A stretch of 53,954 nucleotides of DNA from Candidatus Rokuibacteriota bacterium (GCA_003220685.1 QHTE01000009.1:1-53954); one strand, 5' to 3'. Shown: positions 16,678 to 25,871, counted from the stretch's first letter. The notes: a model not told the origin generated them from the letters alone. Program-made: numbers and translations.

Positions 16678-17172
16678 TTACTTCTGGTTCTTGCGTTTTT
16701 CGAGCCGCTCCTCGAGGGAGCGTAGACGTTCTCGCAAGGTCGAAACTTCCTCGCGGAGTTGCTCGGCATCGGGCTCGGCGCCGTCGCGGCGCGGCTCGGC
16801 GCGCGGCGCTGACATTCCCCACCCCGCCCTCGAGGCCCAGTCCTGAAAGATGCGCTCCATCTCTCGCTGGCTCGAGACGATGCCCTCGAGGCTCGACTTC
16901 ATCGACCGCTGGACGAAATCCTGCCAGGCCTCGCCGTGCTTGATGAGCTGATGCAGGAATGCGGTGGGAAGGGTCGCGCGATGGTTGCGCTCGTTCTCGA
17001 GGATGATCTGCGCCAGGGTGACCGATGTCAGGTCTTCGCCGGAAGCGGCGTCGACCACGGCGATCTCCTTGCCAGCGCGAATCATCTCCTCGATTTCCTC
17101 GAGGGTGACGTAGCGACTCTCCTGCGTGTCGTAGAGCTTTCGGTTCGAGTACCGCTTGATGACGTACGCCAT
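16678..17172 (-). CDS. phaR: Polyhydroxyalkanoate synthesis repressor PhaR
   Basis: 164 residues. The N-terminal PHB accumulation regulatory domain is unmistakable (VIKRYSNRKLYDTQESRYVT, then EIAVVDAASGEDLT), followed by the TLAQIILENE segment; the C-terminus is a charged coiled coil (EQLREEVSTLRERLRSLEER). PhaR binds DNA and PHA granules and represses phasin expression, so the neighbouring phasin is the probable target. The start ATG has GGGGAG upstream and a good promoter at 17232-17204. The stop is TAA. Confidence 0.93.
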   Translation of the reverse strand: MAYVIKRYSNRKLYDTQESRYVTLEEIEEMIRAGKEIAVVDAASGEDLTSVTLAQIILENERNHRATLPTAFLHQLIKHGEAWQDFVQRSMKSSLEGIVSSQREMERIFQDWASRAGWGMSAPRAEPRRDGAEPDAEQLREEVSTLRERLRSLEERLEKRKNQK

Positions 17173-17203
17173 GGCACTCCCCTACGGGGTGGCTTCGAGG
17201 GTC

Positions 17204-17232
17204 ACTATGAATGGCGTAACACCCCGCGTCAA
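17204..17232 (-). promoter_or_regulatory. Sigma-70 promoter of phaR
   Basis: On the minus strand TTGACG (17232-17227), a 17-bp spacer and CATAGT (17209-17204) precede the phaR ATG by about 31 nt that includes a GGGGAG site. A plus-strand TAGACT at 17257-17262 could serve the divergent phaB gene. Confidence 0.55.
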
Positions 17233-17292
17233 GACCCTGGCCGGATGCCGGCGTGCTAGACTGGCGGCCCACGCGGACAGGAGGTGGCTTCG

Positions 17293-17989
17293 ATGAAGCT
17301 CAAGGGGCGCACCGCGCTCGTCACCGGTGGATCTCGCGGCATCGGGCGCGCCATCGCGCTGGCTCTCGCCCAAGAAGGCGCCGACGTCGCGATCAACTAC
17401 GTCTCGAGCGAGCCCGCCGCCAAGGAGGTCGCCGAGCAAATCCGGAAGAGCGGGCGGCATTCGATCCTGGCCCAGGCCGATGTCGGCGACTACCCCGATA
17501 CGTTTCGGATGGCGCAGGACGTGCTGAAGGAGTTCGGCCACCTCGACATCCTCGTCAACAACGCCGGGATCAACTCGGACAAAACGTTCGTCAGGATGGA
17601 CCACGCGTCCTGGCGCAAGGTGCTCGCGATCAATCTCGACGGCGTCTTCAACTGCACGAAGGTTTTCGTCGACCAGATGCTCAAGCAGGAGTGGGGGCGC
17701 GTGGTGAACATCACCTCGGTCATCGGCCAGATCGGCAACTTCGGTCAGGCCAACTACGCCGCCTCGAAGGCCGGGGTCGCGGCGTTCACCAAGTCGCTCG
17801 CCAAGGAGCTCGCCGGCAAGGGCGTCACGGTGAACGCGGTTGCGCCCGGCTTCATCGAGACGGACATGGTCCAGGGCATTCCGGAGAAGGGCGGAGGAGG
17901 TCGGTCGCGCGGTCGTCTATCTCGTTTCGTCGGACGGCGACTACATCACCGGCGCCGAGCTCTCGATCAACGGCGGACTGCTGATGTGA
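17293..17989 (+). pseudogene. phaB: Acetoacetyl-CoA reductase PhaB-like SDR, frameshifted by a deletion
   Basis: Residues 1-199 read cleanly: [10 protein letters not shown] cofactor loop, NNAGINSDKT, active-site YAASKAG and APGFIETDMVQGIPEK. The next expected ~17 residues (the IPxGRxGxPEE segment) are missing and the frame shifts +1. From 17891 the other frame resumes the family C-terminus (EEVGRAVVYLVSSDGDYITG) and ends INGGLLM at the TGA 17987-17989. So about 50 nt are lost near 17890. In the original frame the ORF runs to 18087 with arginine-rich nonsense. PhaB normally reduces acetoacetyl-CoA to (R)-3-hydroxybutyryl-CoA. The ATG at 17293 has AGGAGG upstream. It could be a true pseudogene or an assembly error. 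Confidence 0.8.
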
Positions 17990-18512
17990 CCGCGGTGGCC
18001 CACAGCCGCATGGCGTGGGCCGCCATCGCCCAGGGCTGGAGGGTGAGCGCCGCGAGCGACCCGGCGCGGCGCGGCCGCTCGTCGTAGACCACGCGGCTCT
18101 TCGACGGCATCACCCACGCTTCGCCCGACAGCACCTCTTCGCCGCGTTGGTTCACGCACACGGTCTGCAGGCGCAGGCGATTGCGCTCGCGCACGACCTC
18201 GAGCACGTGCACCCGCGCGGTGATCGTGTCGCCCGCCTTGACCGGCTTGATGAATTTGAGGCTCTGGGAGAGGTAGATCGCGCCGGGCCCCGGAAGCTGG
18301 GTGCCGATGACCGCCGAGATCAGCCCGGCCGTGAAGATGCCGGGCGCGATGGGCTCCTTGAACGGAGTCGTCGCCGCATAGTCGGCGTCGCTGTGGACAG
18401 GATTCAGATCGCCGACCGCGTCGATGAAGCCGGCGATGTCGTCTTCGTCAACCTGCCGCACCAGCTCGGCGTGGTCGCCCGGCGCCAGCTCGGCGATCGT
18501 CCGGCCGATCAC
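17967..18512 (-). CDS. MaoC-like (R)-specific enoyl-CoA hydratase (PhaJ-like)
   Basis: 181 residues. It has the hydratase motif FIDAVGDLNPVHSDADYA (catalytic Asp and His) and APGIFTAGLISAVIG, as in PhaJ and FabZ/MaoC single hot-dog proteins. PhaJ supplies (R)-3-hydroxyacyl-CoA from beta-oxidation to PHA synthase. The GTG start overlaps the PhaE-like stop (GTGA). About 40 extra C-terminal residues after VMPSKSRVV lack a known domain and overlap the end of the phaB remnant tail to tail. It is the last gene of the TetR-to-PHA operon. Confidence 0.85.
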   Translation of the reverse strand: MIGRTIAELAPGDHAELVRQVDEDDIAGFIDAVGDLNPVHSDADYAATTPFKEPIAPGIFTAGLISAVIGTQLPGPGAIYLSQSLKFIKPVKAGDTITARVHVLEVVRERNRLRLQTVCVNQRGEEVLSGEAWVMPSKSRVVYDERPRRAGSLAALTLQPWAMAAHAMRLWATAVTSAVRR

Positions 18513-19033
18513 TTGGGCTCCCGCTCGGCGAGCCGGCGCAGCTTGGCGTTCATCGAGTCCTCGAGCCGGTCGATGCGATCCTCGAGCTCGACGAGCTGCT
18601 TCGCGATCCCCGTCAGCTGGCTGCGCGACGGCAAGTTGAGCGCCTGGAGCGCCTGCTCGATCTGCTGATCGACGACCTTTTTCGCCGGCGCGGCGGTAAC
18701 GAGCATCTGGTCGAGCGACTGGCCCATCAGCTTCGCGAACTGCTCGGTGCCCATCGCCTGGCCGAGCACCTTGGACCAGGCGTCGATCCACTGATCGAGG
18801 AACTGTTTCCACTGCGTCAGCAGCTCGGGCGTCGCCGGCGTTTGCGCGAAGAGCTTGGCCCAGGTCTGGACGCCCTGGTCCAGCACGGGGCGCCAGAACG
18901 CGGTCGGGTCCTGCGTCGGGCTCGGCGAGGCGGGGGCGGTCTGCGTGATCAGGCGCGACCACGCCTGCGCGCCCTCCTCGAACTGCTTGCGCCACTGCTC
19001 GAAGAGCTGGTTCGATCCAACGCCGTCAGCCAT
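18509..19033 (-). CDS. phaE: PhaE-like subunit of class III PHA synthase
   Basis: 174 residues, helical and glutamine/tryptophan-rich (SNQLFEQWRKQFEEGAQAW, LTQWKQFLDQWIDAWSK), ending in a coiled coil (LVELEDRIDRLEDSMNAKLR). This is the usual appearance of PhaE, the partner that activates PhaC in class III synthases, although it is shorter than many PhaE proteins. Position directly after phaC supports the call. A GTG one codon upstream (19036) is an equal start. A generic phasin-like protein is the alternative. Confidence 0.75.
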   Translation of the reverse strand: MADGVGSNQLFEQWRKQFEEGAQAWSRLITQTAPASPSPTQDPTAFWRPVLDQGVQTWAKLFAQTPATPELLTQWKQFLDQWIDAWSKVLGQAMGTEQFAKLMGQSLDQMLVTAAPAKKVVDQQIEQALQALNLPSRSQLTGIAKQLVELEDRIDRLEDSMNAKLRRLAEREPK

Positions 19034-19091
19034 CACTTACGATGTTACGCCTGCGTGACGCCGCGCGTCAACGAAAGCCTCGAGCCCGGCG

Positions 19092-20189
19092 CTAAGAGCG
19101 CGCTCCCAGCCAGGCCGAGACCTTCGGCCAGCAATGGACGGCGGCCCCCCGACCCGCGATGAGCGAGATGTGTCCGCCCGGCAGCTCGATGTATTCCTTC
19201 TCGCGGCTCCCGACCTTGTCGAGGAGCGCCCGGACGCACTCGGGGGGCGCGATGTAGTCCTCTTTCGCGCCCACGACGAAGACCGGGCACGTGATGCGCT
19301 CGAGCCGGATGGGCCGGCCGCCCATGACCAGCTCGTCCCGGTAGAGCTTGTTGTCCTGATAGAAGTCGCGAACCCACTGGCGGAAGAACTCGCCCGGGAA
19401 GGCCACGTACTCGTTGGCCCACTTGTTGAGGGCCTGGAAGCCTTCGAGGTATTTGTCGTTCCACAGGTTCCACCAGAGATTCAGATTGGTCGACAGGTCC
19501 ATCGTCGGCTTGAGCAGCTTGAAGCCGGCCTTGACCATGTCTGCCGGAACCGAGCCGAGCGTGTCGACGAAGCGGTCGACGTTGAAGTTGTCCTTGCCGA
19601 GCCAGAGCCCGAAGAGGCCGACCTTCGCGAAGTCGAACGGACCGGCCATGTTGACGAAGTTCTTCACGCGCACGTCCGGGTGCGAGGCGACGAACGACGC
19701 CGAGATGGGCGCGCCCATACAGTAGCCGAGCACCGAGAGCTCGTCGGTGCCCGACGTCTCCAGCACCCGCCGCGCCATCCGCGGCAGGATCTTGGTCACG
19801 CACTCTTCGACCGAGAGGTCGTTGTCCTCCGGGCCGAACACGCCCCAGTCCAGCAGGTAGAAGTCGAAGCCCCGCCTCGTCATGTGCTCGATGAAGCTGC
19901 CGCCGGGCATGAGATCGAAGATGTACGGGCGGCTGATGCCGAGGTTCGGCACGAAGAGCACCGGCGTGCGATGGCTGCGCGCCGATTCGTAGCGATACAG
20001 CCGCGACTTGTTCCGCTTGTAGATCTCCACGCGCGGGGTCTGTCCGGTCTTCGGCTCCACCGGGTTCGTCACCAGACCGTGGAGATTGCGAAGGCGGCGG
20101 AATCCCCGCTCGAGCTCTTCCTGCCACTGCTTGATCGTCTCGGCCGGCGCCTCCGCGGCGAATCCGCTGGTGAACCGCTCCTGGGCCAT
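19092..20189 (-). CDS. phaC: Class III poly(3-hydroxyalkanoate) synthase PhaC
   Basis: 365 residues, the short length of class III PhaC. The lipase-like box is GYCMGA with catalytic Cys157; Asp311 (GAKEDYIAPP) and His340 (PGGHISLIAG) complete the triad at the spacing known for class III enzymes. Other family marks are DWGVFGPED and VNMAGPFDF. It polymerises (R)-3-hydroxyacyl-CoA on granules together with PhaE. The ATG at 20189 has AAGGAG upstream. In the same operon: SCP2 protein before it, PhaE and PhaJ after it. Confidence 0.95.
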   Translation of the reverse strand: MAQERFTSGFAAEAPAETIKQWQEELERGFRRLRNLHGLVTNPVEPKTGQTPRVEIYKRNKSRLYRYESARSHRTPVLFVPNLGISRPYIFDLMPGGSFIEHMTRRGFDFYLLDWGVFGPEDNDLSVEECVTKILPRMARRVLETSGTDELSVLGYCMGAPISASFVASHPDVRVKNFVNMAGPFDFAKVGLFGLWLGKDNFNVDRFVDTLGSVPADMVKAGFKLLKPTMDLSTNLNLWWNLWNDKYLEGFQALNKWANEYVAFPGEFFRQWVRDFYQDNKLYRDELVMGGRPIRLERITCPVFVVGAKEDYIAPPECVRALLDKVGSREKEYIELPGGHISLIAGRGAAVHCWPKVSAWLGARS

Positions 20190-20225
20190 GTCAACGAGCT
20201 CCTTCTCGGCCTGGGGTTGGTCGGG

Positions 20226-20546
20226 TCACATCTGGAACATCGAGCCGAGCTTCATCGCGAGCCCCATGTCCCCCTTCACCTTCAGCTTGCCCGACATGAA
20301 CAGCATCTGGCCCGACTGTTTGCCCGAGAGCATGTCGAGCCAGTCCTGTGAAGAGATCTGGAGCGTCAGGTTCGGGTTCGTGCCCGCGCCCTGCTTGACG
20401 GTGCAGGCGCCGTCCTTGATCACGGCGTGCCACGTGCCGCCGCCGTCGCCGCTCACGTCGTACTGGATCACCGCGTTGGTCCCGGCCGCCTTGTCGGTCC
20501 GGAACCGCGAGGCCATCGCGTCGAACGTTTCCTTCACTGTGGGCAT
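20226..20546 (-). CDS. SCP2 sterol-binding domain protein
   Basis: 106 residues forming a single SCP2 domain: VIQYDVSGDGGGTWHAVIKD, then TLQISSQDWLDMLSGK and the closing LKVKGDMGLAMKLGSMF. SCP2 folds bind lipids or fatty acyl-CoA. A perfect AGGAGG precedes the ATG at 20546. Its place between beta-oxidation-type genes and phaC suggests handling of acyl groups in PHA metabolism, which is inference. Confidence 0.9.
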   Translation of the reverse strand: MPTVKETFDAMASRFRTDKAAGTNAVIQYDVSGDGGGTWHAVIKDGACTVKQGAGTNPNLTLQISSQDWLDMLSGKQSGQMLFMSGKLKVKGDMGLAMKLGSMFQM

Positions 20547-20616
20547 CGCGTCCTCCTGTCTGTCTGATGTCGCGTCGGGGTGCCTTCGCGGGGGTCCGGC
20601 ACCCGAGGTTCGGCTG

Positions 20617-21366
20617 TCAAAACGTGAAGAGGTCCATTCCCCCGGTCACGGTGAGCACCGCGCCCGTGATGTAACGCGCGCGCTCGGAGCACAGAAAGGC
20701 TACCGCACTGGCCACGTCCTCGGGTTCTCCCTCGCGCTGCATCGCCACGCGCTTGACCATCCGCTCGTAGAGCGGGCTCAGCTTGGCGTTCGGCGCGATG
20801 ATCCCGGGCGCGATCGCGTTGCACGTCACATTGTACCGGGCGCCCTCGAGCGCGACCGACTTCGCGAAGCCGATCAGCCCGATCTTGCTCGTCGCGTAGG
20901 CCGTCTGGCCGAAGCCGCCCATCAGGCCGGCGATCGACGCCATGCAGACGATCCGGCCCCACCGCCGCTCGCGCATCCCCGGGAACACGGCCTTGGTCAC
21001 CTTGAAGGTTCCGGTGACGTTCACGGCGAGGTTGAGCTCCCAGTCCTCGTCGCGCATGTCCTTGAGCTGCGCCACGGTGTAGATCAGCCCGGCGTTGTTC
21101 ACGCAGATGTCGACCGGCCCGAGGTCACGCTCGACCCGGCTCACGACGTCCTGGATCTGCGCCGACTCGCGGATGTCACACGCGTAGCCGCGAGCGCGCC
21201 CGCCCGACGCCTCGATCTCGCCGGCGGCGCCCACGGCGCCGTCGCCGTCGAGGTCGAGGATCGCGATCGCGCAGCCCTCGGCGGCCAGCGCGAGGGCGTC
21301 GGCCTTTCCGAGACTCCGCGCGGCGCCCGTCACGAGCGCGACCTTGCCGCGGATGCCGAAGTCCAT
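20617..21366 (-). CDS. Short-chain dehydrogenase/reductase
   Basis: 249 residues. It has cofactor loop TGAARSLG, acidic IAILDLDGDG (Asp after beta-2 suggests NAD preference), NNAG, catalytic YATSK with the preceding Ser in CMASIAG, and the C-terminal RYITGAVLTVTGGMDLF. It is likely a 3-hydroxyacyl or related dehydrogenase. The ATG directly abuts the enoyl-CoA hydratase stop, so the two are co-expressed. With the disrupted phaB, this enzyme or a paralogue could supply reduced monomers (inference). Confidence 0.88.
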   Translation of the reverse strand: MDFGIRGKVALVTGAARSLGKADALALAAEGCAIAILDLDGDGAVGAAGEIEASGGRARGYACDIRESAQIQDVVSRVERDLGPVDICVNNAGLIYTVAQLKDMRDEDWELNLAVNVTGTFKVTKAVFPGMRERRWGRIVCMASIAGLMGGFGQTAYATSKIGLIGFAKSVALEGARYNVTCNAIAPGIIAPNAKLSPLYERMVKRVAMQREGEPEDVASAVAFLCSERARYITGAVLTVTGGMDLFTF

Positions 21367-22140
21367 CTATTTGCCCTTGAAGTTCGGCTCGCGCTTGGCG
21401 AAGAAGGCCTGGATGCCTTCCGAGGCGTCCTCGCTCTTGAGGGTCTTGAGGAACGCGCGCACCTCGATGTCGATCGCCTTGTCGATCGGCGCCTCGAGCC
21501 CTTCGTCGACCGCCTCGATGATGAGCCTGGTGGCGATCGGCGGGCGCTTGGCGATCATTCGCGCGAGCGCCTTCGCCTCGTTCAAGGTCTCGCCCTCTTT
21601 CGTCAGCTTGTTGGCGAGGCCGAGCGCCAGGCACTCCGGCGCCGGCACCTGCGTGCCGAGGATGAGGAACTCGAGCGCCTTGGTCCGGCCGATGAGGCGC
21701 GGCATCCGCTGCGAGCCGCCGAAACCGGGTGTGATGCCGAGGTTCGACTCGGTCTGCCCCATCCGCGCCGATTCCTTGACGAGCCGGAAGTGGCAGGCCA
21801 TCGCGATCTCGCAGCCCCCGCCGAGCGCGTGGCCGTTGATCGCGGCGATGACGGGCTTCGGGAACCGCTCGATCTTCCGCATCACGCTGTTGCCGAACCG
21901 GATGAACGCGTCGACGTCGTCGCCGGAGAAGGCCGAGCCGAGGTCGGCGCCGGCGCAAAAGATGCGCTCGCCCGCCCCGGTGATGATGACGGAGCGGACC
22001 GAGTCGTCGTTCTCCACCGAGTTGAGCGCGGCGTTGAGATCGCGGACGAGCTCGGCGCTGATCGCGTTGGCCGGCGGACGGTTGAGCGTGATGACCGCGA
22101 AGCTCTCCTCGCGCGCGAAGAGCAGGGTCTCATACGCCAT
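21367..22140 (-). CDS. Enoyl-CoA hydratase/isomerase
   Basis: 257 residues of the crotonase family: oxyanion-hole segment FCAGADLG, NGHALGGGCEIAMACHFRL with the conserved GGG, and catalytic region ESNLGITPGFGGSQRMPRLIG, with Glu in the position used by true hydratases. It catalyses hydration of trans-2-enoyl-CoA in beta-oxidation. ATG 22140 is preferred, with a GTG two codons upstream also possible; the start overlaps the TetR stop region by 11 nt, so the operon is continuous. Confidence 0.9.
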   Translation of the reverse strand: MAYETLLFAREESFAVITLNRPPANAISAELVRDLNAALNSVENDDSVRSVIITGAGERIFCAGADLGSAFSGDDVDAFIRFGNSVMRKIERFPKPVIAAINGHALGGGCEIAMACHFRLVKESARMGQTESNLGITPGFGGSQRMPRLIGRTKALEFLILGTQVPAPECLALGLANKLTKEGETLNEAKALARMIAKRPPIATRLIIEAVDEGLEAPIDKAIDIEVRAFLKTLKSEDASEGIQAFFAKREPNFKGK

Positions 22141-22717
22141 GGGCACAGACTCCCTTGAGAAAGATGGTCGCGACCGGCTCGGCCGCCTCGGTCAGGCGAT
22201 AGGCGCGCTTGCCGAGGACCCACGAGGTCGCCAGCTGATCCATCGCACCGAAGAGCATCTTGGTCGCGATCTTCACCGGCAGGTCGCGGCGGATCTGTCC
22301 GGAGGCGGCGCCCTCCTCGAGCACGTCGTTGATGACGCCGAAGTAGGCCGACACCTCGTGCGCCGAGGCGCCCCTGAAGAACTTCTGCCCCTGACGAAGC
22401 TCGACCTGGAGCACCTCGGCGAGCTCGGGGTTCTCCTCGAGCACCCGGAAGTGGAGCGCCACGATTTTGCGGACTTTGGCCAGCGGATCGCGCTCGGCGG
22501 CGACCTCGCGCCGGACCGACGCGACCCACTGCGCCATCTTCTCGCGGAAGAGGGTGACGAGGATCTCGTCCTTGGTCTTGAAGTAGAGGTAGATCGTGCC
22601 GCTCGCGATGCCGGCCTCGCGGGCGATGTCCGAGACGCGCGAGTTGTAGTAGCCGTTTCGCGCGAAGACGCGAATCGCGGCCTCGATGATCTGTTGCGGC
22701 TTGTCGGGGTCGCGCAT
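22130..22717 (-). CDS. TetR-family transcriptional regulator (FadR-like)
   Basis: 195 residues. The N-terminal helix-turn-helix is clear: FARNGYYNSRVSDIAREAG and GTIYLYFKTKDEIL. The C-terminal ligand domain resembles TetR_C/FadR regulators of fatty-acid degradation, which sense acyl-CoA. It heads the operon with enoyl-CoA hydratase, SDR and PHA genes, so regulation of this operon by acyl-CoA is a reasonable inference. The ATG at 22717 is used. Confidence 0.9.
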   Translation of the reverse strand: MRDPDKPQQIIEAAIRVFARNGYYNSRVSDIAREAGIASGTIYLYFKTKDEILVTLFREKMAQWVASVRREVAAERDPLAKVRKIVALHFRVLEENPELAEVLQVELRQGQKFFRGASAHEVSAYFGVINDVLEEGAASGQIRRDLPVKIATKMLFGAMDQLATSWVLGKRAYRLTEAAEPVATIFLKGVCAHGV

Positions 22718-22792
22718 GAATTTCTGACTGAACCGCCGTTCATTCTACGGGCGCGCCGCCCCAGAATCAACCTGCGCGTCTGGGCCCGCGCC

Positions 22793-24124
22793 TCAGACGC
22801 CGCGATAGACCTCGCGCCGGCGCACGCTCCGCTGGAACTCGACGTATGCCGTGCGCGTCACTCCCGGAACCGCCCCCGCGGTCACCGCTTTCGCCTCGGC
22901 GGCGCCGTCCCAGAGGAGGTCGACCGCCATGGCCGCCATCGCCCGGGCGGGCATCACGTACGCGAGATGGCGGTCAACGATCTCGTAGTCGGCAGCGTGG
23001 CCGGTGCCGCGGGCGCCGCCCATGTAGGGATGGAGGACCGGAATCACCTGGCTCAGGTCACCCATGTCCGTCGAGCCGGCGCGGTGCCCGGCCTCGCGGC
23101 ACTCGCCGGCGCCGAACAGTCTCTCCGCATTTCGCCGGAACGCGCGCGCCATCGTCGCATCGGTGCGCAGCGGCAGATAACCCGGCAAGGTCTCGATCTC
23201 GACCTCGGCGCCGAGGGCCAGCGCGCCGGCTCTGAGCGCGCGGTCGACCTTCGCGTTGGCGTCGCGGATGCCCTCGAGCGTGCGGCCTCGCACGTACGTC
23301 TCGATGCGCGCCTCGCCCGGGATGACGTTCACCTGCGAGCCGCCGTGGGTCAGGATCGGGTGGACGCGGATGGTGTCGTCGTCCTTGAAGGTCTCGCGGA
23401 CCGCATTGATCCCGGCGAGCGCGATGTGGGCCGCGTAGAGCGCGTTGACGCCCATGTGCGGCGCGCCGCCTGCGTGCGCCGCGCGCCCAATGAAGCGCGC
23501 CGTCTTGCCGAAGCGCCCGTTGTTCGAGCCCGGCACGCACGCCGGGCCGTCCTCGGGACGCGACGTGGTGTGGATCATCATCGCCATGTCGACGTCGTCC
23601 AGGTGTCCCAGGCGCAGCAGCTCGCACTTGCCCCCGAGGAACTCGAGCCGCCCCTCGCGGACTTCCTTGAGACGCCACTCGAGGTCGCCGCCCTCCTCCG
23701 CGGGGACGGCCATCAGCGCCAGGCGGCCGGCCAGGTGCTCGAAGGCCTTCACGGTCACCAGGCCGATCGCCGCGCCGATCAGCCCGGCGATCTGGGCGTT
23801 GTGGCCGCACGCGTGAGCCGCGCCCGTCTTCGGGTCGGCTTCGGGATGGCCGGTGACGACGAGCGCGTCGAGCTCGCCCAGGAGCGCGAAGGTCGGCCCC
23901 GGCCCCTGCCCGCCGGTGACGTCGGCCCGGACGCCCGTGAGCGCGAGCCCGGTGAGCGGAGTCAGGCCGAGCTTGCGGAACTTCGACTCGACGAGCGCCG
24001 CCGTCCGCGACTCCTTGAAGCCGAGCTCCGGATGGCGCCGGATCGTTTCGCCCACCTCGATGATCTCGTCGGCGTGGCGCTCGATGGCCTCGTCGACGCG
24101 TCGCTTGAGCTCGTCGCGAGTCAC
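22793..24124 (-). CDS. M20-family amidohydrolase (aminobenzoyl-glutamate hydrolase-like)
   Basis: 443 residues. Metal-binding elements are present: HACGHNAQIAGLIGAA and the acidic VPAEEGGDLEW, with late His in the GAGECREAGHRAGSTDMGD region. The dimerisation domain lies between. Family members hydrolyse N-acyl amino acids or p-aminobenzoyl-glutamate. The start is taken at GTG 24124, which has GGAGAAG upstream, because the ATG at 24265 adds a low-complexity arginine-rich leader and overlaps the divergent ThDP gene. Confidence 0.85.
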   Translation of the reverse strand: MTRDELKRRVDEAIERHADEIIEVGETIRRHPELGFKESRTAALVESKFRKLGLTPLTGLALTGVRADVTGGQGPGPTFALLGELDALVVTGHPEADPKTGAAHACGHNAQIAGLIGAAIGLVTVKAFEHLAGRLALMAVPAEEGGDLEWRLKEVREGRLEFLGGKCELLRLGHLDDVDMAMMIHTTSRPEDGPACVPGSNNGRFGKTARFIGRAAHAGGAPHMGVNALYAAHIALAGINAVRETFKDDDTIRVHPILTHGGSQVNVIPGEARIETYVRGRTLEGIRDANAKVDRALRAGALALGAEVEIETLPGYLPLRTDATMARAFRRNAERLFGAGECREAGHRAGSTDMGDLSQVIPVLHPYMGGARGTGHAADYEIVDRHLAYVMPARAMAAMAVDLLWDGAAEAKAVTAGAVPGVTRTAYVEFQRSVRRREVYRGV

Positions 24125-24230
24125 GGTATCTTCTCCCTGCCGGCCTTGTCGGCCTGGCGTAGGATATGACGGACTCGCGCCCCGCTGCGGGGCAATCTCG
24201 AGCCTCGGACCTCGACCCGGGAGAGTGGAC

Positions 24231-25865
24231 ATGAAGGCAGCAGCGGCCGTCGCCGAAATCCTCAAGCGTGAGGGCGTGAAGTTCCTGATCGGCTATCCGG
24301 TCAATCCGATCATCGAAGCGGCGGCGGAAGCCGACATCCGCACGATCATCGTCCGCCAGGAGCGGACCGGCCTGCACATGGCCGACGCCGTCAGCCGCAT
24401 CTCCTCAGGAGAGCGAGTCGGCGTGTTCGCGATGCAGCACGGCCCGGGCTCGGAGAACGCCTTCGGCGGCGTCGCCCAGGCCTACGGCGACTCGGTGCCG
24501 ATCGTGGTGCTGCCCGGCGGCTATCCGCGGCGGATCACGAACATCCAGCCGAACTTCAACTCGTTTCTGAACTTCCAGCACGTAACGAAGTGGTGCGAGC
24601 AGGTCATCGTGCCCGACGCGGTGGTCGACGCAATGCGCCGGGCGTTCACCCAGGTGAAGAACGGCCGACCGCGCCCGGTGCTGATCGAATTCCCCGTCGA
24701 CCTGCTGCGCGAGGACGTGCCGGAGCCGATCATCTACACGCCCGCGCCGCGGCTCAAGTCGGCGCCGGATCCTCGAGACGTCTCGAAGGTGGCCGAAGCT
24801 CTCGTGGCCGCGCAGCGGCCGGTCATCTACGCGGGCCAGGGCGTGCACTACGCACGGGCGTGGCAGGTCCTCCGCGACCTGGCCGAGCTCCTGGAAGCGC
24901 CGGTGACGACGAGTCTTCAGGGCAAGAGCGCGTTCCCCGAGAATCACCCGCTGTCGCTCGGCTCCGGGGGCCGCTCGATCTCCAAGCAGCTCCACCACTT
25001 CCTCACGAACGCCGATCTTATCTTCGGAATCGGCTGCAGTTTCGCCACGACGAACTACGGCGTCGCGATGCCGAAGGATAAGAAGATCGCGCACGCGACC
25101 CTGGACCCGACCGATATCAACAAGGACGTGCCGGCCGAGCTGGCGCTGGTCGGCGACGCCGGCCTCACGCTCCAGGCGCTGCTGGTCGAGGTAAAGGATC
25201 GTCTCAAGGGTGGACCGCGCGGCCGGTTCTCGGCCGTCACGCAGGAGATCAAGGACCTCAAGAGCGAGTGGCTGGCCAAGTGGACCCCGCGGCTCACGCA
25301 GGACACGAAGCCGCTGTCCCCCTACCGCGTGATCTGGGACCTGATGCACACGGTCGACGTCGCCAACACGATCATTACCCACGACGCCGGGAGCCCGCGC
25401 GACCAGATCTCGCCGTTCTGGGAGCCGATCGCGCCGCTCTCTTACATCGGCTGGGGCAAGACGACGCAGCTCGGCTACGGTCTCGGGCTCGCCATGGGGG
25501 CGAAGCTCGCCGCGCCCGAGAAGCTCTGCGTGAACGTCTGGGGTGATGCCGCGATCGGCTTCACGGGGATGGACTTCGAGACGGCCGTGCGCGAGCGGAT
25601 CCCGATCCTCTCGATCCTGCTCAACAACTTCTCGATGGCGATCGAGCTCAAGATCATGAAAACGGCGACGGCGAAGTACCGCTCGACCGACATCAGCGGC
25701 GACTACGCGGCCATGGCGCGGGCCTTCGGCGGCCACGGCGAGCGCGTGTCCGAGCCGAGCGAGATCGTGCCGGCCATCCGCCGGGCCATCAAGAAGACCC
25801 AGGAGGGGACCCCGGCGCTGCTCGAGTTCCTCACCGAAAAGGCCGAAGACTTCTCGATGTACTAG
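24231..25865 (+). CDS. Thiamine-diphosphate enzyme (acetolactate synthase-like)
   Basis: 544 residues in the three-domain ThDP order. The N-terminal PYR domain has the activating Glu44 (VRQERTGLHMADAVSR) and HGPGSENAFGG. The middle domain has AAQRPVIYAGQGV. The C-terminal PP domain has the metal/ThDP motif GDAAIGFTGMDFETA and LLNNFSM. It is close to acetolactate synthase large subunits and oxalyl-CoA/benzoylformate-type decarboxylases; no regulatory subunit gene is nearby, so an accessory decarboxylase is more likely than branched-chain synthesis. The ATG at 24231 is used; a six-base gap links it to the LLM oxidoreductase. Confidence 0.87.
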   Translation: MKAAAAVAEILKREGVKFLIGYPVNPIIEAAAEADIRTIIVRQERTGLHMADAVSRISSGERVGVFAMQHGPGSENAFGGVAQAYGDSVPIVVLPGGYPRRITNIQPNFNSFLNFQHVTKWCEQVIVPDAVVDAMRRAFTQVKNGRPRPVLIEFPVDLLREDVPEPIIYTPAPRLKSAPDPRDVSKVAEALVAAQRPVIYAGQGVHYARAWQVLRDLAELLEAPVTTSLQGKSAFPENHPLSLGSGGRSISKQLHHFLTNADLIFGIGCSFATTNYGVAMPKDKKIAHATLDPTDINKDVPAELALVGDAGLTLQALLVEVKDRLKGGPRGRFSAVTQEIKDLKSEWLAKWTPRLTQDTKPLSPYRVIWDLMHTVDVANTIITHDAGSPRDQISPFWEPIAPLSYIGWGKTTQLGYGLGLAMGAKLAAPEKLCVNVWGDAAIGFTGMDFETAVRERIPILSILLNNFSMAIELKIMKTATAKYRSTDISGDYAAMARAFGGHGERVSEPSEIVPAIRRAIKKTQEGTPALLEFLTEKAEDFSMY

Positions 25866-25871
25866 ACCGCC

